The notes: generated by a model from the letters alone, not told the origin. Counted from the stretch's first letter, positions 27,705 through 37,340 are shown. The stretch is 52,612 nt of DNA from Lachnospiraceae bacterium (GCA_016291655.1 JAEEYF010000091.1:1-52612), one strand, 5' to 3'. Translations and numbers: made by a program.

Positions 27705-28820
27705 ATGATCAATTACGATTCTATTGCTTACAAGGGCGATACGACACCTTTAATTCAATTCCTTAACCGAGCGGAGCAGGGCGAAAGCCTTACGGTAGGC
27801 TTTATAGGCGGCTCCATTACAAACGGTTCGCTTGCGACCGTACACGAAAACTGTTACGCGGCCAAAACTGTCGAAGGACTTAGAAAAAGGTATCCCGATG
27901 CGGATTTTAAATATATTAATGCGGGAATAGGCGGAACCACCTCTCACTTTGGAGTGGCAAGATGTGAGGACGATCTGCTTAGATTCGGACCCGATCTTGT
28001 TGTAGCCGAGTTCTCCGTAAATGACGAGAACACACCCTTCTATCGCGAGACCTTCGAGGGGCTGATCAGAAGAATTTTAACGGCTCCTTCGCATCCTGCG
28101 GTGCTGATCCTTCATAATGTAATGTATGACAAAGGGACAAACGCTCAGGATCAGCATGAGCTTGTGGGCTACAATTACGGAATCCCCTGCATATCGGTAA
28201 AGACGAGCATATACAGAGACGTGGTCTGCGGACTGATCCCCGTGAGGTCGATCACGCCCGACGATCTTCATCCCAATGATAAAGGGCATGAGATGGTTTC
28301 ACGTTTACTGTTGGATTTTATAGATGCTGTTGCAAATGGTGAGATAGACAGTGCCTGTGAGACGGAAAAGGGAAGGATCCCCGGACCCATCACAGAGAAC
28401 TGCTATGAGAATGCTGTCAGAGTTACAAAGCCGGAGAACATGAAAACAAGCGGAGAAGCTTTTGTTCCCAAGGTTGCCTCGGATACGGTTTCCAAACCCT
28501 ACGGTGTGGAACCTGCCTTTGCGGGGATCAAAAAGGGAGACTTTGCGGAATTCCGGGTGAAGGGCTCCGAAATAGCCGCTCAATTTGTTCGCTTTGTGAA
28601 GCACCCTGCCTGTGTGGCAAAAGCCGTGATAGACGGCGATGAGAAAAATGCGATCATCCTTGACGGAAACTTTGACGAAACCTGGGGCGACAAGCTTGAC
28701 ATAAAGATCCTTACCTACCATGGCGTAAAAGGCGAGCATACGGTACGCATCGAAGTGATCGAGGGCGACGAAACGGCGGTTCCTTTTGACCTTGTATCCT
28801 TAATAGTTGCGGGAGAATAA
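27705..28820 (+). CDS. SGNH acetylesterase with C-terminal beta-sandwich (CE17-like, acetylated mannan)
   Basis: A 371-residue two-domain protein. The N-terminal SGNH hydrolase has the nucleophile block GGSITNG (Ser37, with GGS rather than the usual GDS), the SVNDEN block and the terminal DDLHPND with His189 and its DxxH aspartate. Residues ~250-371 form a beta-sandwich resembling CBM35. This order matches the CE17 mannan acetylesterase known from Roseburia intestinalis, which works with a CE2 enzyme encoded next door, as here. GGGGGT lies 5 bases before the ATG; an upstream in-frame TTG adds only six residues. No signal peptide, so it acts on imported oligosaccharides. Confidence 0.82.
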   Translation: MINYDSIAYKGDTTPLIQFLNRAEQGESLTVGFIGGSITNGSLATVHENCYAAKTVEGLRKRYPDADFKYINAGIGGTTSHFGVARCEDDLLRFGPDLVVAEFSVNDENTPFYRETFEGLIRRILTAPSHPAVLILHNVMYDKGTNAQDQHELVGYNYGIPCISVKTSIYRDVVCGLIPVRSITPDDLHPNDKGHEMVSRLLLDFIDAVANGEIDSACETEKGRIPGPITENCYENAVRVTKPENMKTSGEAFVPKVASDTVSKPYGVEPAFAGIKKGDFAEFRVKGSEIAAQFVRFVKHPACVAKAVIDGDEKNAIILDGNFDETWGDKLDIKILTYHGVKGEHTVRIEVIEGDETAVPFDLVSLIVAGE

Positions 28821-28821
28821 T

Positions 28822-29874
28822 ATGAGAATAGATCCTAAAGATGAAAGACTTGAGTATTCGGGACGTGTGGATTTTGATTCCGTTGGCGGTCCCACATTGG
28901 TCTATCCATGCACCAATGTTAAAATGAAGATATCGGGAACAAAAGAGGTCAAAGTACGTGTCCTGAACCACCGTTCCCACAACAACAACTATCTGGGAGC
29001 CATTGTTGACGGCGATCAGCGGTGCATATGCATTTTTGACGAAGAAAAGGAGCTCGGAGACACCTTTACGGTGGCGAAAGGGCTTGACCCTTCAAAAACA
29101 CATGAGATAATGCTTTTTAAGCGTATGGATTCCTGTCATACGGTTCAATTGCTGGATTTCTTTGCGGACGACGGAGCAGTGCTCACCAAATCCGTTACGG
29201 AATATAAGAAAAAGCTGGAATTCTACGGGGATTCCGTTACTGCGGGGGAAGTCAGCGAGGCGATCGAGTACTGCAAAAAGCAGGATCCCGAGAACAAAGG
29301 CGAGTACTCCAACTCCTATTGGTCCTATGCCTGGATAACGGCGCGTATGCTTGATGCCGAGATACATGACATAGCGCAGGGCGGCATTTCACTGCTTGAC
29401 GACACGGGCTGGTATGCGGGACCGAATTTCAAGGGCATCTTCAATATGTATGACCGTATCGAGTACAATCCCTACCTCGGAGTTACGAAGAGGTTTGACT
29501 TCAGTTCCTATATGCCTGACGTTGTCGTGATCGCCATCGGACAGAATGATGCGAATCCTGTGAATTTCATGGCGGAGGATTACGACGGGGAGATGGCTGA
29601 GCTGTGGAGAAGATCCTATGCCTATTTCATTTCCCTGATCAGGACCAGAAGACCCGATGCGCACATCATCCTCGCCACGACCATTCTGGGGCATGATGCG
29701 GCCTGGGACAGAGCAATCGATGAGGTTTGCGAGCATCTCAGGGAAAAGGACAAAAAGATCCACCATTTCCTGTACAGCGAAAACGGCTGCGGAACGCCCG
29801 GACACATCAGAAAGCCCGAGGCTGTGAAAATGGCGGAAGAGTTGAAATCCTTTATAAATAGTATAAGTGACTGA
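28822..29874 (+). CDS. SGNH acetylesterase with N-terminal jelly roll (CE2-like)
   Basis: A 350-residue protein with domain order opposite to its neighbour: a ~115-residue jelly roll first, then an SGNH hydrolase with FYGDSVTAG (Ser138), IGQNDANP and a C-terminal PGHIRKP histidine block without the usual DxxH aspartate. CE2 enzymes have this layout and often a Ser-His dyad. The ATG lies one base after the CE17-like stop, with GGGAG upstream in that gene's end. With it, acetyl groups at all positions of mannan could be removed, as shown for the Roseburia pair. No signal peptide. Confidence 0.82.
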   Translation: MRIDPKDERLEYSGRVDFDSVGGPTLVYPCTNVKMKISGTKEVKVRVLNHRSHNNNYLGAIVDGDQRCICIFDEEKELGDTFTVAKGLDPSKTHEIMLFKRMDSCHTVQLLDFFADDGAVLTKSVTEYKKKLEFYGDSVTAGEVSEAIEYCKKQDPENKGEYSNSYWSYAWITARMLDAEIHDIAQGGISLLDDTGWYAGPNFKGIFNMYDRIEYNPYLGVTKRFDFSSYMPDVVVIAIGQNDANPVNFMAEDYDGEMAELWRRSYAYFISLIRTRRPDAHIILATTILGHDAAWDRAIDEVCEHLREKDKKIHHFLYSENGCGTPGHIRKPEAVKMAEELKSFINSISD

Positions 29875-29943
29875 TATTTAATTAAATTTCTATAAAAATA
29901 TCTCCCAAAAGGCTATATTATGCCACTTTTGAGCATATTTTCC

Positions 29944-29972
29944 TTGACAAAATGCCTAAACAAGGGTATAAA
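29944..29972 (+). promoter_or_regulatory. Strong promoter of the HU gene
   Basis: Consensus TTGACA (29944-29949), a 17-base spacer and TATAAA (29967-29972). A ~80-base leader with a small AGGTC/GACCT hairpin leads to AGGAGG before the start codon. The arrangement fits the high expression expected for HU. Confidence 0.75.
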
Positions 29973-30059
29973 GGATATAAGCGTTGACCGCATAAGCGGG
30001 ACATCGTAGGCTTAAAGGTCAATGGACCTGAGAAAATTATCCTATAGGAGGAAATTTAA

Positions 30060-30338
30060 ATGAACAAGACAGAATTAGTTGCAGCAATTGCTGAAAACGC
30101 AGGACTTACCAAGAAGGATGCTGACAAGGCTTTAAAGGCATTCATCGATGTAACAACAGGCGCTCTCAAGAAAGGTGACAAGATTGCTCTTGTTGGCTTC
30201 GGTACATTCGAAGTTGTTAAGAGACCTGCTCGTACAGGTAGAAATCCTCAGACAAAGAAGGCTATCCAGATTCCTGCATCCAAGGCTCCTAAGTTCAGAG
30301 CCGGTAAGGGATTAAAGGACGCTGTCAACAACAAGTAA
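30060..30338 (+). CDS. hup: HU-family histone-like DNA-binding protein
   Basis: A 92-residue protein with the full HU signature: [25 protein letters not shown] at the N-terminus, [21 protein letters not shown] for the DNA-contacting beta arm, and [13 protein letters not shown] at the end. HU dimers bend and compact DNA. AGGAGG lies 8 bases upstream, the promoter is near-consensus, and a terminator follows, so it is an independent unit. It marks the boundary between the mannan locus and the housekeeping cluster. Confidence 0.97.
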   Translation: MNKTELVAAIAENAGLTKKDADKALKAFIDVTTGALKKGDKIALVGFGTFEVVKRPARTGRNPQTKKAIQIPASKAPKFRAGKGLKDAVNNK

Positions 30339-30371
30339 GTTGCGTTGTTTAAAACCAAATAATTAGGATTT

Positions 30372-30405
30372 AAGAGAGAGATGCAGGTCTCTCTCTTTTC
30401 TTTTT
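30372..30405 (+). terminator. Terminator of the HU gene
   Basis: AAGAGAGAGA (30372-30381) pairs with TCTCTCTCTT (30388-30397) around TGCAGG, followed by TTCTTTTT. Confidence 0.85.
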
Positions 30406-30593
30406 GAGCCATGGGGACGGGGTTATGGTGTCATCGCAGGGTGAGCCATGGGGACGGGGTTATGGTGTCATCACAGGTAAATATCTGTCCTCACATCGCA
30501 AAATGACACCATAACCCCGTCCCCATGGTATCATTCTCACAGCGCAAAATGACACCATAACCCCGTCCCCGGGTATCCCCGGGTATCATTTTT
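30406..30593. repeat. REP-like cluster, four copies (two direct, two inverted)
   Basis: A 22-bp unit, GGGGACGGGGTT followed by ATGGTGTCAT, occurs at 30413-30434 and 30450-30471 on the plus strand and inverted at 30503-30524 and 30549-30570, often flanked by GAGCCAT or CCATGG. The two halves of the cluster can fold back on each other, as in bacterial interspersed mosaic elements. A CCCGGGTATC doublet follows. It fills the interval between the HU terminator and rqcP; no gene lies in it. The same unit recurs near 49.2-49.4 kb. No transposase gene of the REP-associated type is present in the window. Confidence 0.85.
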
Positions 30594-30657
30594 GGTATTG
30601 ATTTATACAGGCAGAATATATATAATCAAGATAACTATAGGTGTGTGAGGTGTTTTC

Positions 30658-30897
30658 ATGCGTTTGGACAAGTATTTAAAGGTGTCGAGGATCATAAAGA
30701 GACGTACGGTGGCGAATGAAGCCTGCGATGCCGGCAGAGTCACGCTGAACGGCAAGGTTGCCAGGGCATCCGCGGAAGTGAAGCCCGGAGACATCATTGA
30801 GATAGGCTTCGGAAACAGTACGGTGAAAGCCGAGGTGCTGAAGATACAGGAAACCGTCGGTAAGGATGACGCCAAGGAGCTTTTCAGGTATCTGTAA
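30658..30897 (+). CDS. rqcP: S4-domain RNA-binding protein RqcP
   Basis: A 79-residue single S4 domain: MRLDKYLKVSRIIKRRTVANEAC, GRVTLNGK, PGDIIEIGF. In Firmicutes this small protein binds the stalled 50S subunit and supports RqcH in adding alanine tails. The gene typically sits, as here, directly before divIC near hup and the tilS-hpt-ftsH cluster. The next gene starts right after its TAA. Confidence 0.92.
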   Translation: MRLDKYLKVSRIIKRRTVANEACDAGRVTLNGKVARASAEVKPGDIIEIGFGNSTVKAEVLKIQETVGKDDAKELFRYL

Positions 30898-31209
30898 ATG
30901 AGAAGATCATTGAAGAAAAGGCAAAACGGAATAATCGTTATAATGCTGGCAGTGCTTGCTTTGTTTGCCGTGCTCTTTACACGCAGCCTGGCTTTGAGGG
31001 AGGAGAGAGCAGAGCTTCAAAGGAAGCTTGCGGACCTTGAGGCTGAGTATGAAACGGAAACCGAAAGGACCGCGGAACTGGAAGAAAAGAGAGCTTACAT
31101 GTCCACGATCGATTATATAGAAGAGATTGCAAGAGAAAAACTCGGCCTTGTATTTAAAAACGAGGTTATTTTTAGGGAAGAAGATGAGGATTCTAAACAG
31201 GATAATTGA
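30898..31209 (+). CDS. divIC: Cell-division protein DivIC/FtsB family
   Basis: A 103-residue bitopic protein with a short basic cytoplasmic head (MRRSLKKRQNG), one membrane helix (residues 12-28), an external coiled coil (LALREERAELQRKLADLEAEYETETERTAELEEKR) and the septum-initiator tail DYIEEIAREKLGLV. It forms the divisome complex with FtsL and DivIB. It follows rqcP without a gap and overlaps tilS by 26 bases. Confidence 0.92.
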   Translation: MRRSLKKRQNGIIVIMLAVLALFAVLFTRSLALREERAELQRKLADLEAEYETETERTAELEEKRAYMSTIDYIEEIAREKLGLVFKNEVIFREEDEDSKQDN

Positions 31210-32608
31210 ATTTTGCAGAGAAAAGGATCTTTTGGACAGCGGAGACAAGGTTCTCGTCGGTCTTTCGGGCGGGGCGGATTCCGTATGTCTTCTTTTTATG
31301 CTTTTCTCGATGAAGGAGGAATTCGATCTGACCATCTCAGCCCTTCATGTGAACCATGGGATCAGGGGTGCGGAAGCGGACAGGGATGAGGCATTTTGCA
31401 GGACTTTGTGTGAAAAGCTAAACATCCCTTTTTATGCCGTCAGAGCCGACATCCCCGCTATGGCGGAAAAGGAGGGCATAGGTCTCGAGGAGGCGGGCAG
31501 AAAGTTCCGCTACGAAGCGTTTGAAAGAAAAGCGGATGAACTGGGCTGCAACAGGATCGCGGTGGCTCATCATATGAATGACAGAGCGGAAACCGTACTT
31601 TTCCAGATGATCAGAGGCAGTAAGCTGAACGGTCTTGCGGGAATCAGAGAGAAAAACGGGCGGATCGTCAGACCCTTGCTCTGCGTTACCAGAGAGGAGA
31701 TCGAGTCCTCCTTAAAAGAAGAGGGGCTTGATTTTGTGACCGACAGCACGAACGCGGATACGGATTACACAAGGAATTATCTGAGAAACGAGATCCTTCC
31801 CGCACTTGAAAGCCTTCGTCCCCAAGCTGCCCGGCACATCGCGGAGACAGCGGATTATGTGGGACGGGTCGCGGACTATATGCAGGCGGAAACGGATGCA
31901 CTCTACGAGGCATGCGCAAAGGAAAAACAGGGCGCAGACGGACCTTCGGAAATCATTTTTGATATTTCCGCTCTCGAACAGGCCCACAGCCTGATCGCGG
32001 AGGCGGCGGTGTATAAAGGCATATGCAAGCTGGCGGGACGGAAGAAGGATATCACCGAAACGTTTGTCAAAATGGTCATGGAACTTGTGGACAAACAGTC
32101 CGGACGGTCTGTGGACATTAAATACGGGATCGTGGCTAAAAAAATATACGAAACAGTGGTATTAACAAAGGCTTCTTCGGAAAATGCCGTTGACACGGGT
32201 GATGGAAACTGTAATAATAAACTTTATACGGAGTTGTTGACCGTTGAAAAAGGAACAGCCGCCGAGGTGATCGAAAAACGAGGCGGTTTACCGAAAGATA
32301 ATTTGAAAAAATACTTTGACTATGATAAACTGCTTTCCCGACACTGTGACGGTCAAAAAGCGGAAAGCATAGAATTGCGGCCTGCAACGGGCGAGGACGT
32401 GATGACGGTTTATCGTGACGGAAGACGAAAAAAAGTTTTTGATATCCTGAAAGACTGTAAGGTGGGGGCTGAGAGACGGGGCAAAACGCCGGTTGTCGCG
32501 ATGGGCAACGAGGTGCTCCTGATACCCGGGCTTCGGACTTCTGAAACCTGCAGGGTGGATGAAAAAACAAAAAATATTTTATATCTATACATTGCGGAGG
32601 CAGAATAA
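31184..32608 (+). CDS. tilS: tRNA(Ile)-lysidine synthase
   Basis: A 474-residue enzyme that attaches lysine to C34 of the tRNA(Ile) CAU anticodon, allowing AUA decoding. The PP-loop motif LSGGADS is near residue 28, HVNHGIRGAEADRDE and AHHMNDRAETVLFQMIRG follow, and a TilS C-terminal domain ends the protein (LRPATGEDVMTVYRDGRRKKVFDILKD). The ATG at 31184 has AGGGAAG upstream and gives the N-terminus MRILNRIIEFCREKDLL, typical of the family; an earlier in-frame ATG at 31127 lies deep in divIC. Confidence 0.95.
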   Translation: MRILNRIIEFCREKDLLDSGDKVLVGLSGGADSVCLLFMLFSMKEEFDLTISALHVNHGIRGAEADRDEAFCRTLCEKLNIPFYAVRADIPAMAEKEGIGLEEAGRKFRYEAFERKADELGCNRIAVAHHMNDRAETVLFQMIRGSKLNGLAGIREKNGRIVRPLLCVTREEIESSLKEEGLDFVTDSTNADTDYTRNYLRNEILPALESLRPQAARHIAETADYVGRVADYMQAETDALYEACAKEKQGADGPSEIIFDISALEQAHSLIAEAAVYKGICKLAGRKKDITETFVKMVMELVDKQSGRSVDIKYGIVAKKIYETVVLTKASSENAVDTGDGNCNNKLYTELLTVEKGTAAEVIEKRGGLPKDNLKKYFDYDKLLSRHCDGQKAESIELRPATGEDVMTVYRDGRRKKVFDILKDCKVGAERRGKTPVVAMGNEVLLIPGLRTSETCRVDEKTKNILYLYIAEAE

Positions 32609-33150
32609 TGGCTGATAAGATTTCGGTTTTGATCCCCGAAGAGAAGATAGAAAAGAGGGTCCGCGAGCTTGCGGATCAGATCAGCGGGGATTACAAGGGT
32701 GAGGACGTTCTCCTTATCTGTATTTTGAAGGGCAGCGTTTTTTACACTTGTGAGCTTGCAAAAAGGCTGAGTGTTCCCGTAAAGCTCGACTTCATGTCTG
32801 TATCCAGCTACGGTGACGATACGGTTTCCTCGGGAAGAGTCAAGATCATCAAGGATCTGGATGATTCCATTACGGGTAAGAATGTCATAGTTGTTGAGGA
32901 TATCATCGATTCGGGAAGAACACTTGCTCATCTTTTGGCTGTATTAAAGGTTAGGGAACCCAAGAGCATTAAGCTCTGCACACTGCTTGACAAGCCTGAC
33001 AGACGTGAAGTGGAGGTTAATGTGGATTACGTGGGCTTCACTATACCCGATGCATTTGTAGTTGGCTACGGTCTTGACTACAAGCAGATGTACAGAAATC
33101 TGCCTTATGTCGGCGTGTTGGAACTTGGAGAGGATACAAATGGAAAATAA
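32608..33150 (+). CDS. hpt: Hypoxanthine-guanine phosphoribosyltransferase
   Basis: A 180-residue purine-salvage enzyme making IMP/GMP from hypoxanthine/guanine and PRPP. The PRPP-binding loop VIVVEDIIDSGRTL and the N-terminal LICILKGSVFY motif are present, as is DFMSVSSYG. The start overlaps the tilS stop by one base (TAATG). The tilS-hpt-ftsH order is strongly conserved in Firmicutes. Confidence 0.95.
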   Translation: MADKISVLIPEEKIEKRVRELADQISGDYKGEDVLLICILKGSVFYTCELAKRLSVPVKLDFMSVSSYGDDTVSSGRVKIIKDLDDSITGKNVIVVEDIIDSGRTLAHLLAVLKVREPKSIKLCTLLDKPDRREVEVNVDYVGFTIPDAFVVGYGLDYKQMYRNLPYVGVLELGEDTNGK

Positions 33151-34960
33151 CGGTAAAAGACTTTACAGAAACCTCGGTGTTTATCTTGCAATCCTGATCC
33201 TGGGAGCAATAATCATATGGATAGCGATGCGTTTCAGTGCTGCAAATAATGACTATACATATGAAGATTTCAAAACGGATCTGGTGAAGAATGATATCGA
33301 AGCAATGGTGATCATTCAAAACGAACAGGTGCCTACCGGTCAGGTAAGACTTGTGATGAAGGACGGGTCTACAAGATCCTTTTATGTCATAGATACTCTG
33401 GCGGTGTTCAATGATGCAATGGCAAACGGCATTTCGCCTCAGGTTAGGGATGTAAAGACGCAAAGCGTGTTCCTGACCGGGGTTCTGCCCTATCTGCTGA
33501 TCATAGTGGTGCTGTTCGTGTTCATGTCATCCCTGTCCATTCAGAGCGGCGGCGGAAATTCCAAGATGCTTAACTTCGGAAGAAGCCGTGCGAGGATGGT
33601 TGGACCGGATGGCGGAAAGACTGTAACCTTTAAAGATGTGGCGGGAGTTGAAGAGGAAAAAGAGCAGCTCGAAGAGATTGTTGATTTCCTTAAGAATCCC
33701 AAGAAATATATTGAAGTGGGCGCAAGAATACCCAAGGGCGTGATCCTCGTAGGACCTCCCGGAACCGGTAAAACCCTGCTTGCCAAGGCTGTTGCGGGTG
33801 AAGCGGGCGTTCCCTTCTTCTCCGTATCGGGCTCCGATTTCGTGGAAATGTTTGTCGGTGTCGGTGCTTCCCGTGTTAGAGACATGTTCCTTGAAGCAAA
33901 GAAAAATGCACCCTGCATAGTTTTCATCGACGAGATCGACGCTGTTGCAAGACGCAGAGGCGCAGGAATGGGCGGCGGACATGATGAAAGAGAGCAGACA
34001 TTGAACCAGCTGCTGGTTGAGATGGACGGTTTCTCCGTAAACGAGGGCATCATCGTAATGGCTGCAACCAACCGTGTTGACATCCTTGATCCCGCCATCA
34101 TGAGACCCGGTCGTTTCGATCGCAAGGTGTTTGTAAATCGCCCCGACATCAAGGGCAGAGAGAACATCCTGAAAGTGCATGCGAAAAACAAGCCTCTTTC
34201 GGATGATGTTGATCTTCATGAGATAGCGCAGACCACTTCGGGCTTTACAGGAGCAGATCTTGAAAACCTCTTGAACGAAGCGGCCATAGTTGCCGCAAAG
34301 AACGACATAAAGTTCGTTCGCAAGGAAGATATCAAAAAAGCCTTCATTAAGCTGGGCATAGGCGTAGAGAAGAAATCCAGAGTGGTTTCCGATAAGGAAA
34401 AGAAGATCACGGCTTACCATGAGTCGGGACATGCCATTCTTTTCCACCTTCTGCCGGATGTGGGACCTGTTTATACGGTCTCCATCATCCCCACAGGCTC
34501 TGCGGGCGGTTACACAATGCCTCTCCCCGAGCGTGACGAGATGTATATCACAAAGGGCAAGCTTATACAGGATATCATAGTGAGTCTCGGCGGTCGTGCG
34601 GCTGAAGAATTGATCTTTGACGACATTACCACGGGAGCTTCCCAGGATATCAAGCAGGCAACAAGAACCGCAAGAGACATGGTCATCAAATACGGTTTTT
34701 CGGACAGCGTGGGACTCATTTCATATGACAATGATGACGATGAAGTGTTCATCGGACGCGATTACGGTCACACCAAGGCATACAGTGACCATACAGCCAA
34801 TGTTATCGATGATGAGGTTCGCCGCATAATCGAGGAATGCTACGAGAAAGCCAAGAATATGCTTAAAGAAAACGAGGCGGTTCTTCACAAGTGTTCAAAC
34901 CTTCTTTTGGAGAAGGAGAGGATCAACAGAGAGGAATTCGAGGCGCTTTTCGAGGCGTGA
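33140..34960 (+). CDS. ftsH: ATP-dependent zinc metalloprotease FtsH
   Basis: A 606-residue membrane protease that degrades misassembled membrane proteins and regulatory factors. Two membrane segments (about residues 12-30 and 112-132) flank an extracellular domain. The AAA module has Walker A GPPGTGKT (205-212), Walker [12 protein letters not shown] and the second region of homology; the zinc site is HESGH (His427, Glu428, His431). The start at 33140 has GGAGAGG upstream and overlaps hpt by 11 bases; an earlier in-frame ATG lies inside hpt. It ends the housekeeping cluster. Confidence 0.96.
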   Translation: MENNGKRLYRNLGVYLAILILGAIIIWIAMRFSAANNDYTYEDFKTDLVKNDIEAMVIIQNEQVPTGQVRLVMKDGSTRSFYVIDTLAVFNDAMANGISPQVRDVKTQSVFLTGVLPYLLIIVVLFVFMSSLSIQSGGGNSKMLNFGRSRARMVGPDGGKTVTFKDVAGVEEEKEQLEEIVDFLKNPKKYIEVGARIPKGVILVGPPGTGKTLLAKAVAGEAGVPFFSVSGSDFVEMFVGVGASRVRDMFLEAKKNAPCIVFIDEIDAVARRRGAGMGGGHDEREQTLNQLLVEMDGFSVNEGIIVMAATNRVDILDPAIMRPGRFDRKVFVNRPDIKGRENILKVHAKNKPLSDDVDLHEIAQTTSGFTGADLENLLNEAAIVAAKNDIKFVRKEDIKKAFIKLGIGVEKKSRVVSDKEKKITAYHESGHAILFHLLPDVGPVYTVSIIPTGSAGGYTMPLPERDEMYITKGKLIQDIIVSLGGRAAEELIFDDITTGASQDIKQATRTARDMVIKYGFSDSVGLISYDNDDDEVFIGRDYGHTKAYSDHTANVIDDEVRRIIEECYEKAKNMLKENEAVLHKCSNLLLEKERINREEFEALFEA

Positions 34961-35116
34961 TCGAGACTTTTGTAAAACATGCACAAAACTTTTTTTAAAA
35001 TTTTGGAATGTTTGTGCACACTGTTTTGAAAAATTATGTATAATAAAACGCGTAAACCCCAATACATTATATATAGTTTTTGCTACACCCCATAAGTAAC
35101 AAAAATACCTTCTCCA

Positions 35117-35148
35117 GAAAAGAGCGGCTTTCCCAGGCCGCTCTTTTC
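35117..35148. terminator. Strong hairpin after ftsH
   Basis: GAAAAGAGCGGC (35117-35128) pairs perfectly with GCCGCTCTTTTC (35137-35148). The T-run lies inside the 3' arm, so it may work as a terminator. The preceding 150 bases are AT-rich and contain only an imperfect TGCACAAA/TTTGTGCA inverted repeat (34980-35018). Confidence 0.6.
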
Positions 35149-35204
35149 ACGTTGGGTTAATTATGTTATAATGCATATGTCAAACGACATGCGAGACATG
35201 CCAA
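35144..35204 (+). promoter_or_regulatory. Promoter and repeat motifs before the GH13 gene
   Basis: An extended -10 box, TGTTATAAT (TATAAT at 35167-35172), has a weak -35 (TTTTCA, 35144-35149) 17 bases upstream inside the terminator stem. ATGTC/GACAT arms and a GACATGC direct repeat follow at 35178-35200 and could bind a sugar repressor; that is inference. Confidence 0.45.
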
Positions 35205-35236
35205 AATGTACAGACGAATAGAGATGTGAACGGTTA

Positions 35237-37246
35237 ATGGATCCTTTAAAAGCTTTTTATTCCGACGGAACGGAGGAGTATTGTCGTACTTTCGCGGTCG
35301 GAGCAAGTGAAAATGTTGAGATTAGGCTTAGAACCCCGAAAAAAATGCAGGTGAAGCCTCAGTTTATGTGCGATTATACGAACATAGAAATGGAGCTCTG
35401 CGATTCCGGGCCTTTTTTTGATTATTATTCCTGTGAAATCATAATGCCTAACGAAAGGCTCAGCTATGCTTTTAAGATAGTATACAATGATAGGATCTAT
35501 TACTATACAAAAAACGGTCTGAAGGATTACTACGAATGGCAGGATTCGCTTCGCCTGCTTCCGGGATTCAGAGTGCCCAAATGGGCTACGGGGGCGGTGA
35601 TGTACCAGATATATCCCGATCGTTTTTGCAACGGGAACAAGAACAATGATGTTGAAAATGGTGAGTACTATTATGCAGACCGTCCGGTAGAGAAAGTATA
35701 TGACTGGAACAGTCCCGTGGCGGATTTGGATGTCGCAAGGTTCTATGGCGGAGATCTGGCCGGAGTTCTTAAGAAACTGGACTATCTGTCCGATCTCGGA
35801 GTAGAAGTGATCTACTTGAACCCGATCTTTGTGTCACCCTCAAATCATAAGTATGATTGCCAGGACTACGATCACATCGATCCGCATCTTACGGTGATAA
35901 GCAAGGACATCGGTGCTCCCGGCGTTTACGGTAACAACAGATATGTTATCAGAACGACCGATAAGGATAACCTTGAGGCGAGCAACAAGTGGTTTGCGGA
36001 ATTCGTATCGCAGGTGCACGCTCGTGGAATGAAGGTCATTCTGGACGGAGTGTTCAATCACTGTGGCTCTTTCAACAAGTGGATGGACAGGGAAGGCTAC
36101 TACTCCGCTTACGACGAGAGCGAGGCAGGGGCGTATCGCAGCAAGGAAAGCAAGTACAGAAAGTATTTTAAGTTTTCGGATCCCGACGATCCGAATTCGT
36201 ACGAAGGATGGTGGGGCTTTGATACCCTGCCCAAATTGAATTATGAAGAGTCCGAAGAACTCTGTGAATATATATGCAACATCGGAGCCAAATGGGTTTC
36301 ACCGCCTTACAATTGTGACGGCTGGAGACTGGATGTGGCTGCGGACCTCGGGCATTCCGAGGAGTTTAATCACAAGTTTTGGAAGAGATTCCGTAAAGCG
36401 GTCAAGGAGGCGAATCCCGACAGTCTGATCCTCGCGGAGCATTACGGGAATGCGGAAAACTGGCTAAAGGGTGATGAGTGGGACACACTCATGAATTATG
36501 ATGCGTTTATGGAGCCCATCACCTGGTTCCTGACGGGAATGGAGAAGCACAGTGACGAGTACAGGGAATATATGCTTAACAATACCGATGCCCTGGTCGA
36601 CGGCCTGTTCAATCGCGCAAAGGCATTTTCCACGGCGACCATGTATGCGGCAATGAACGAATTGTCCAACCATGACCATTCGAGATTTTTGACCAGAACC
36701 AACCACTACGTGGGAAGAGTTCAGCAGCTTGGGGCTGAGGCCGCATCAAGGGACATATCCCGCGAGATATTTGCGGAAGCGGTGGTTTTCCAGATGACCT
36801 GGCCCGGATGTCCCACCATTTATTACGGGGACGAAGCGGGACTATGCGGTTTCACGGATCCTGACTCCCGCAGAACTTATCCCTGGGGGCGTGAGGATCA
36901 TGAACTGATCCGCCTGCACAAGGACATGATCGCGGTCAGAAAGCGCTTAAGTGTTCTTAAACTTGGGTCTGTAACACCGCTCTATACGGAGCGCGGAGTG
37001 TTTGCATATGCGCGTTTCGACCGCGAAAACATCGTGGTAACGGTACTTAATAACAATGATTACGAAAAAGATCTGACGATCTCGCTGGAAAGCATAGACA
37101 TAGACATGTCTGCCATGGTCACCATCATGCTGACCGACGAGGACGGTTTCAGGAGAGAGGCTCGTTTCTGCCGCGTGTACGACAGAAAATTCTCGATCCA
37201 TATGAAACCGCACTCCTCCTGCGTGTTGAAGGATCTGGATCCGTAA
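35237..37246 (+). CDS. Alpha-glucan hydrolase, GH13 (neopullulanase/cyclomaltodextrinase type)
   Basis: A 669-residue cytosolic enzyme acting on maltodextrins or cyclodextrins. An N-terminal beta-sandwich (about residues 1-115) is followed by the TIM barrel with the four GH13 regions: DGVFNHCG, DGWRLDVA with nucleophile Asp366, ILAEHYG with acid/base Glu401, and LSNHDHSR with Asp480. Region V-like and C-terminal beta domains complete it. MYQIYPDRFCNG is typical of the GH13_20-type group. There is no signal peptide. The ribosome site is weak. It stands alone between ftsH and the small membrane protein, so it is probably a general starch-oligosaccharide enzyme. Confidence 0.9.
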   Translation: MDPLKAFYSDGTEEYCRTFAVGASENVEIRLRTPKKMQVKPQFMCDYTNIEMELCDSGPFFDYYSCEIIMPNERLSYAFKIVYNDRIYYYTKNGLKDYYEWQDSLRLLPGFRVPKWATGAVMYQIYPDRFCNGNKNNDVENGEYYYADRPVEKVYDWNSPVADLDVARFYGGDLAGVLKKLDYLSDLGVEVIYLNPIFVSPSNHKYDCQDYDHIDPHLTVISKDIGAPGVYGNNRYVIRTTDKDNLEASNKWFAEFVSQVHARGMKVILDGVFNHCGSFNKWMDREGYYSAYDESEAGAYRSKESKYRKYFKFSDPDDPNSYEGWWGFDTLPKLNYEESEELCEYICNIGAKWVSPPYNCDGWRLDVAADLGHSEEFNHKFWKRFRKAVKEANPDSLILAEHYGNAENWLKGDEWDTLMNYDAFMEPITWFLTGMEKHSDEYREYMLNNTDALVDGLFNRAKAFSTATMYAAMNELSNHDHSRFLTRTNHYVGRVQQLGAEAASRDISREIFAEAVVFQMTWPGCPTIYYGDEAGLCGFTDPDSRRTYPWGREDHELIRLHKDMIAVRKRLSVLKLGSVTPLYTERGVFAYARFDRENIVVTVLNNNDYEKDLTISLESIDIDMSAMVTIMLTDEDGFRREARFCRVYDRKFSIHMKPHSSCVLKDLDP

Positions 37247-37340
37247 ATGAATGCAGGCATACAAAGTGTTCTTTCATTCATGAGAAAGTAGCAAAGCGGA
37301 TTACAAATGTCCGCTTAAATAAAGAAAGGGGTAAAGGGTA

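Noticed and set aside
30406-30593. Possible CRISPR array
   Set aside because: Repeats are in both orientations with unequal spacers and no cas genes; a REP-like cluster explains it better.
34980-35018. TGCACAAA/TTTGTGCA inverted repeat after ftsH as an operator
   Set aside because: AT-rich spacing and no adjacent promoter of good spacing; probably chance or a weak terminator part.
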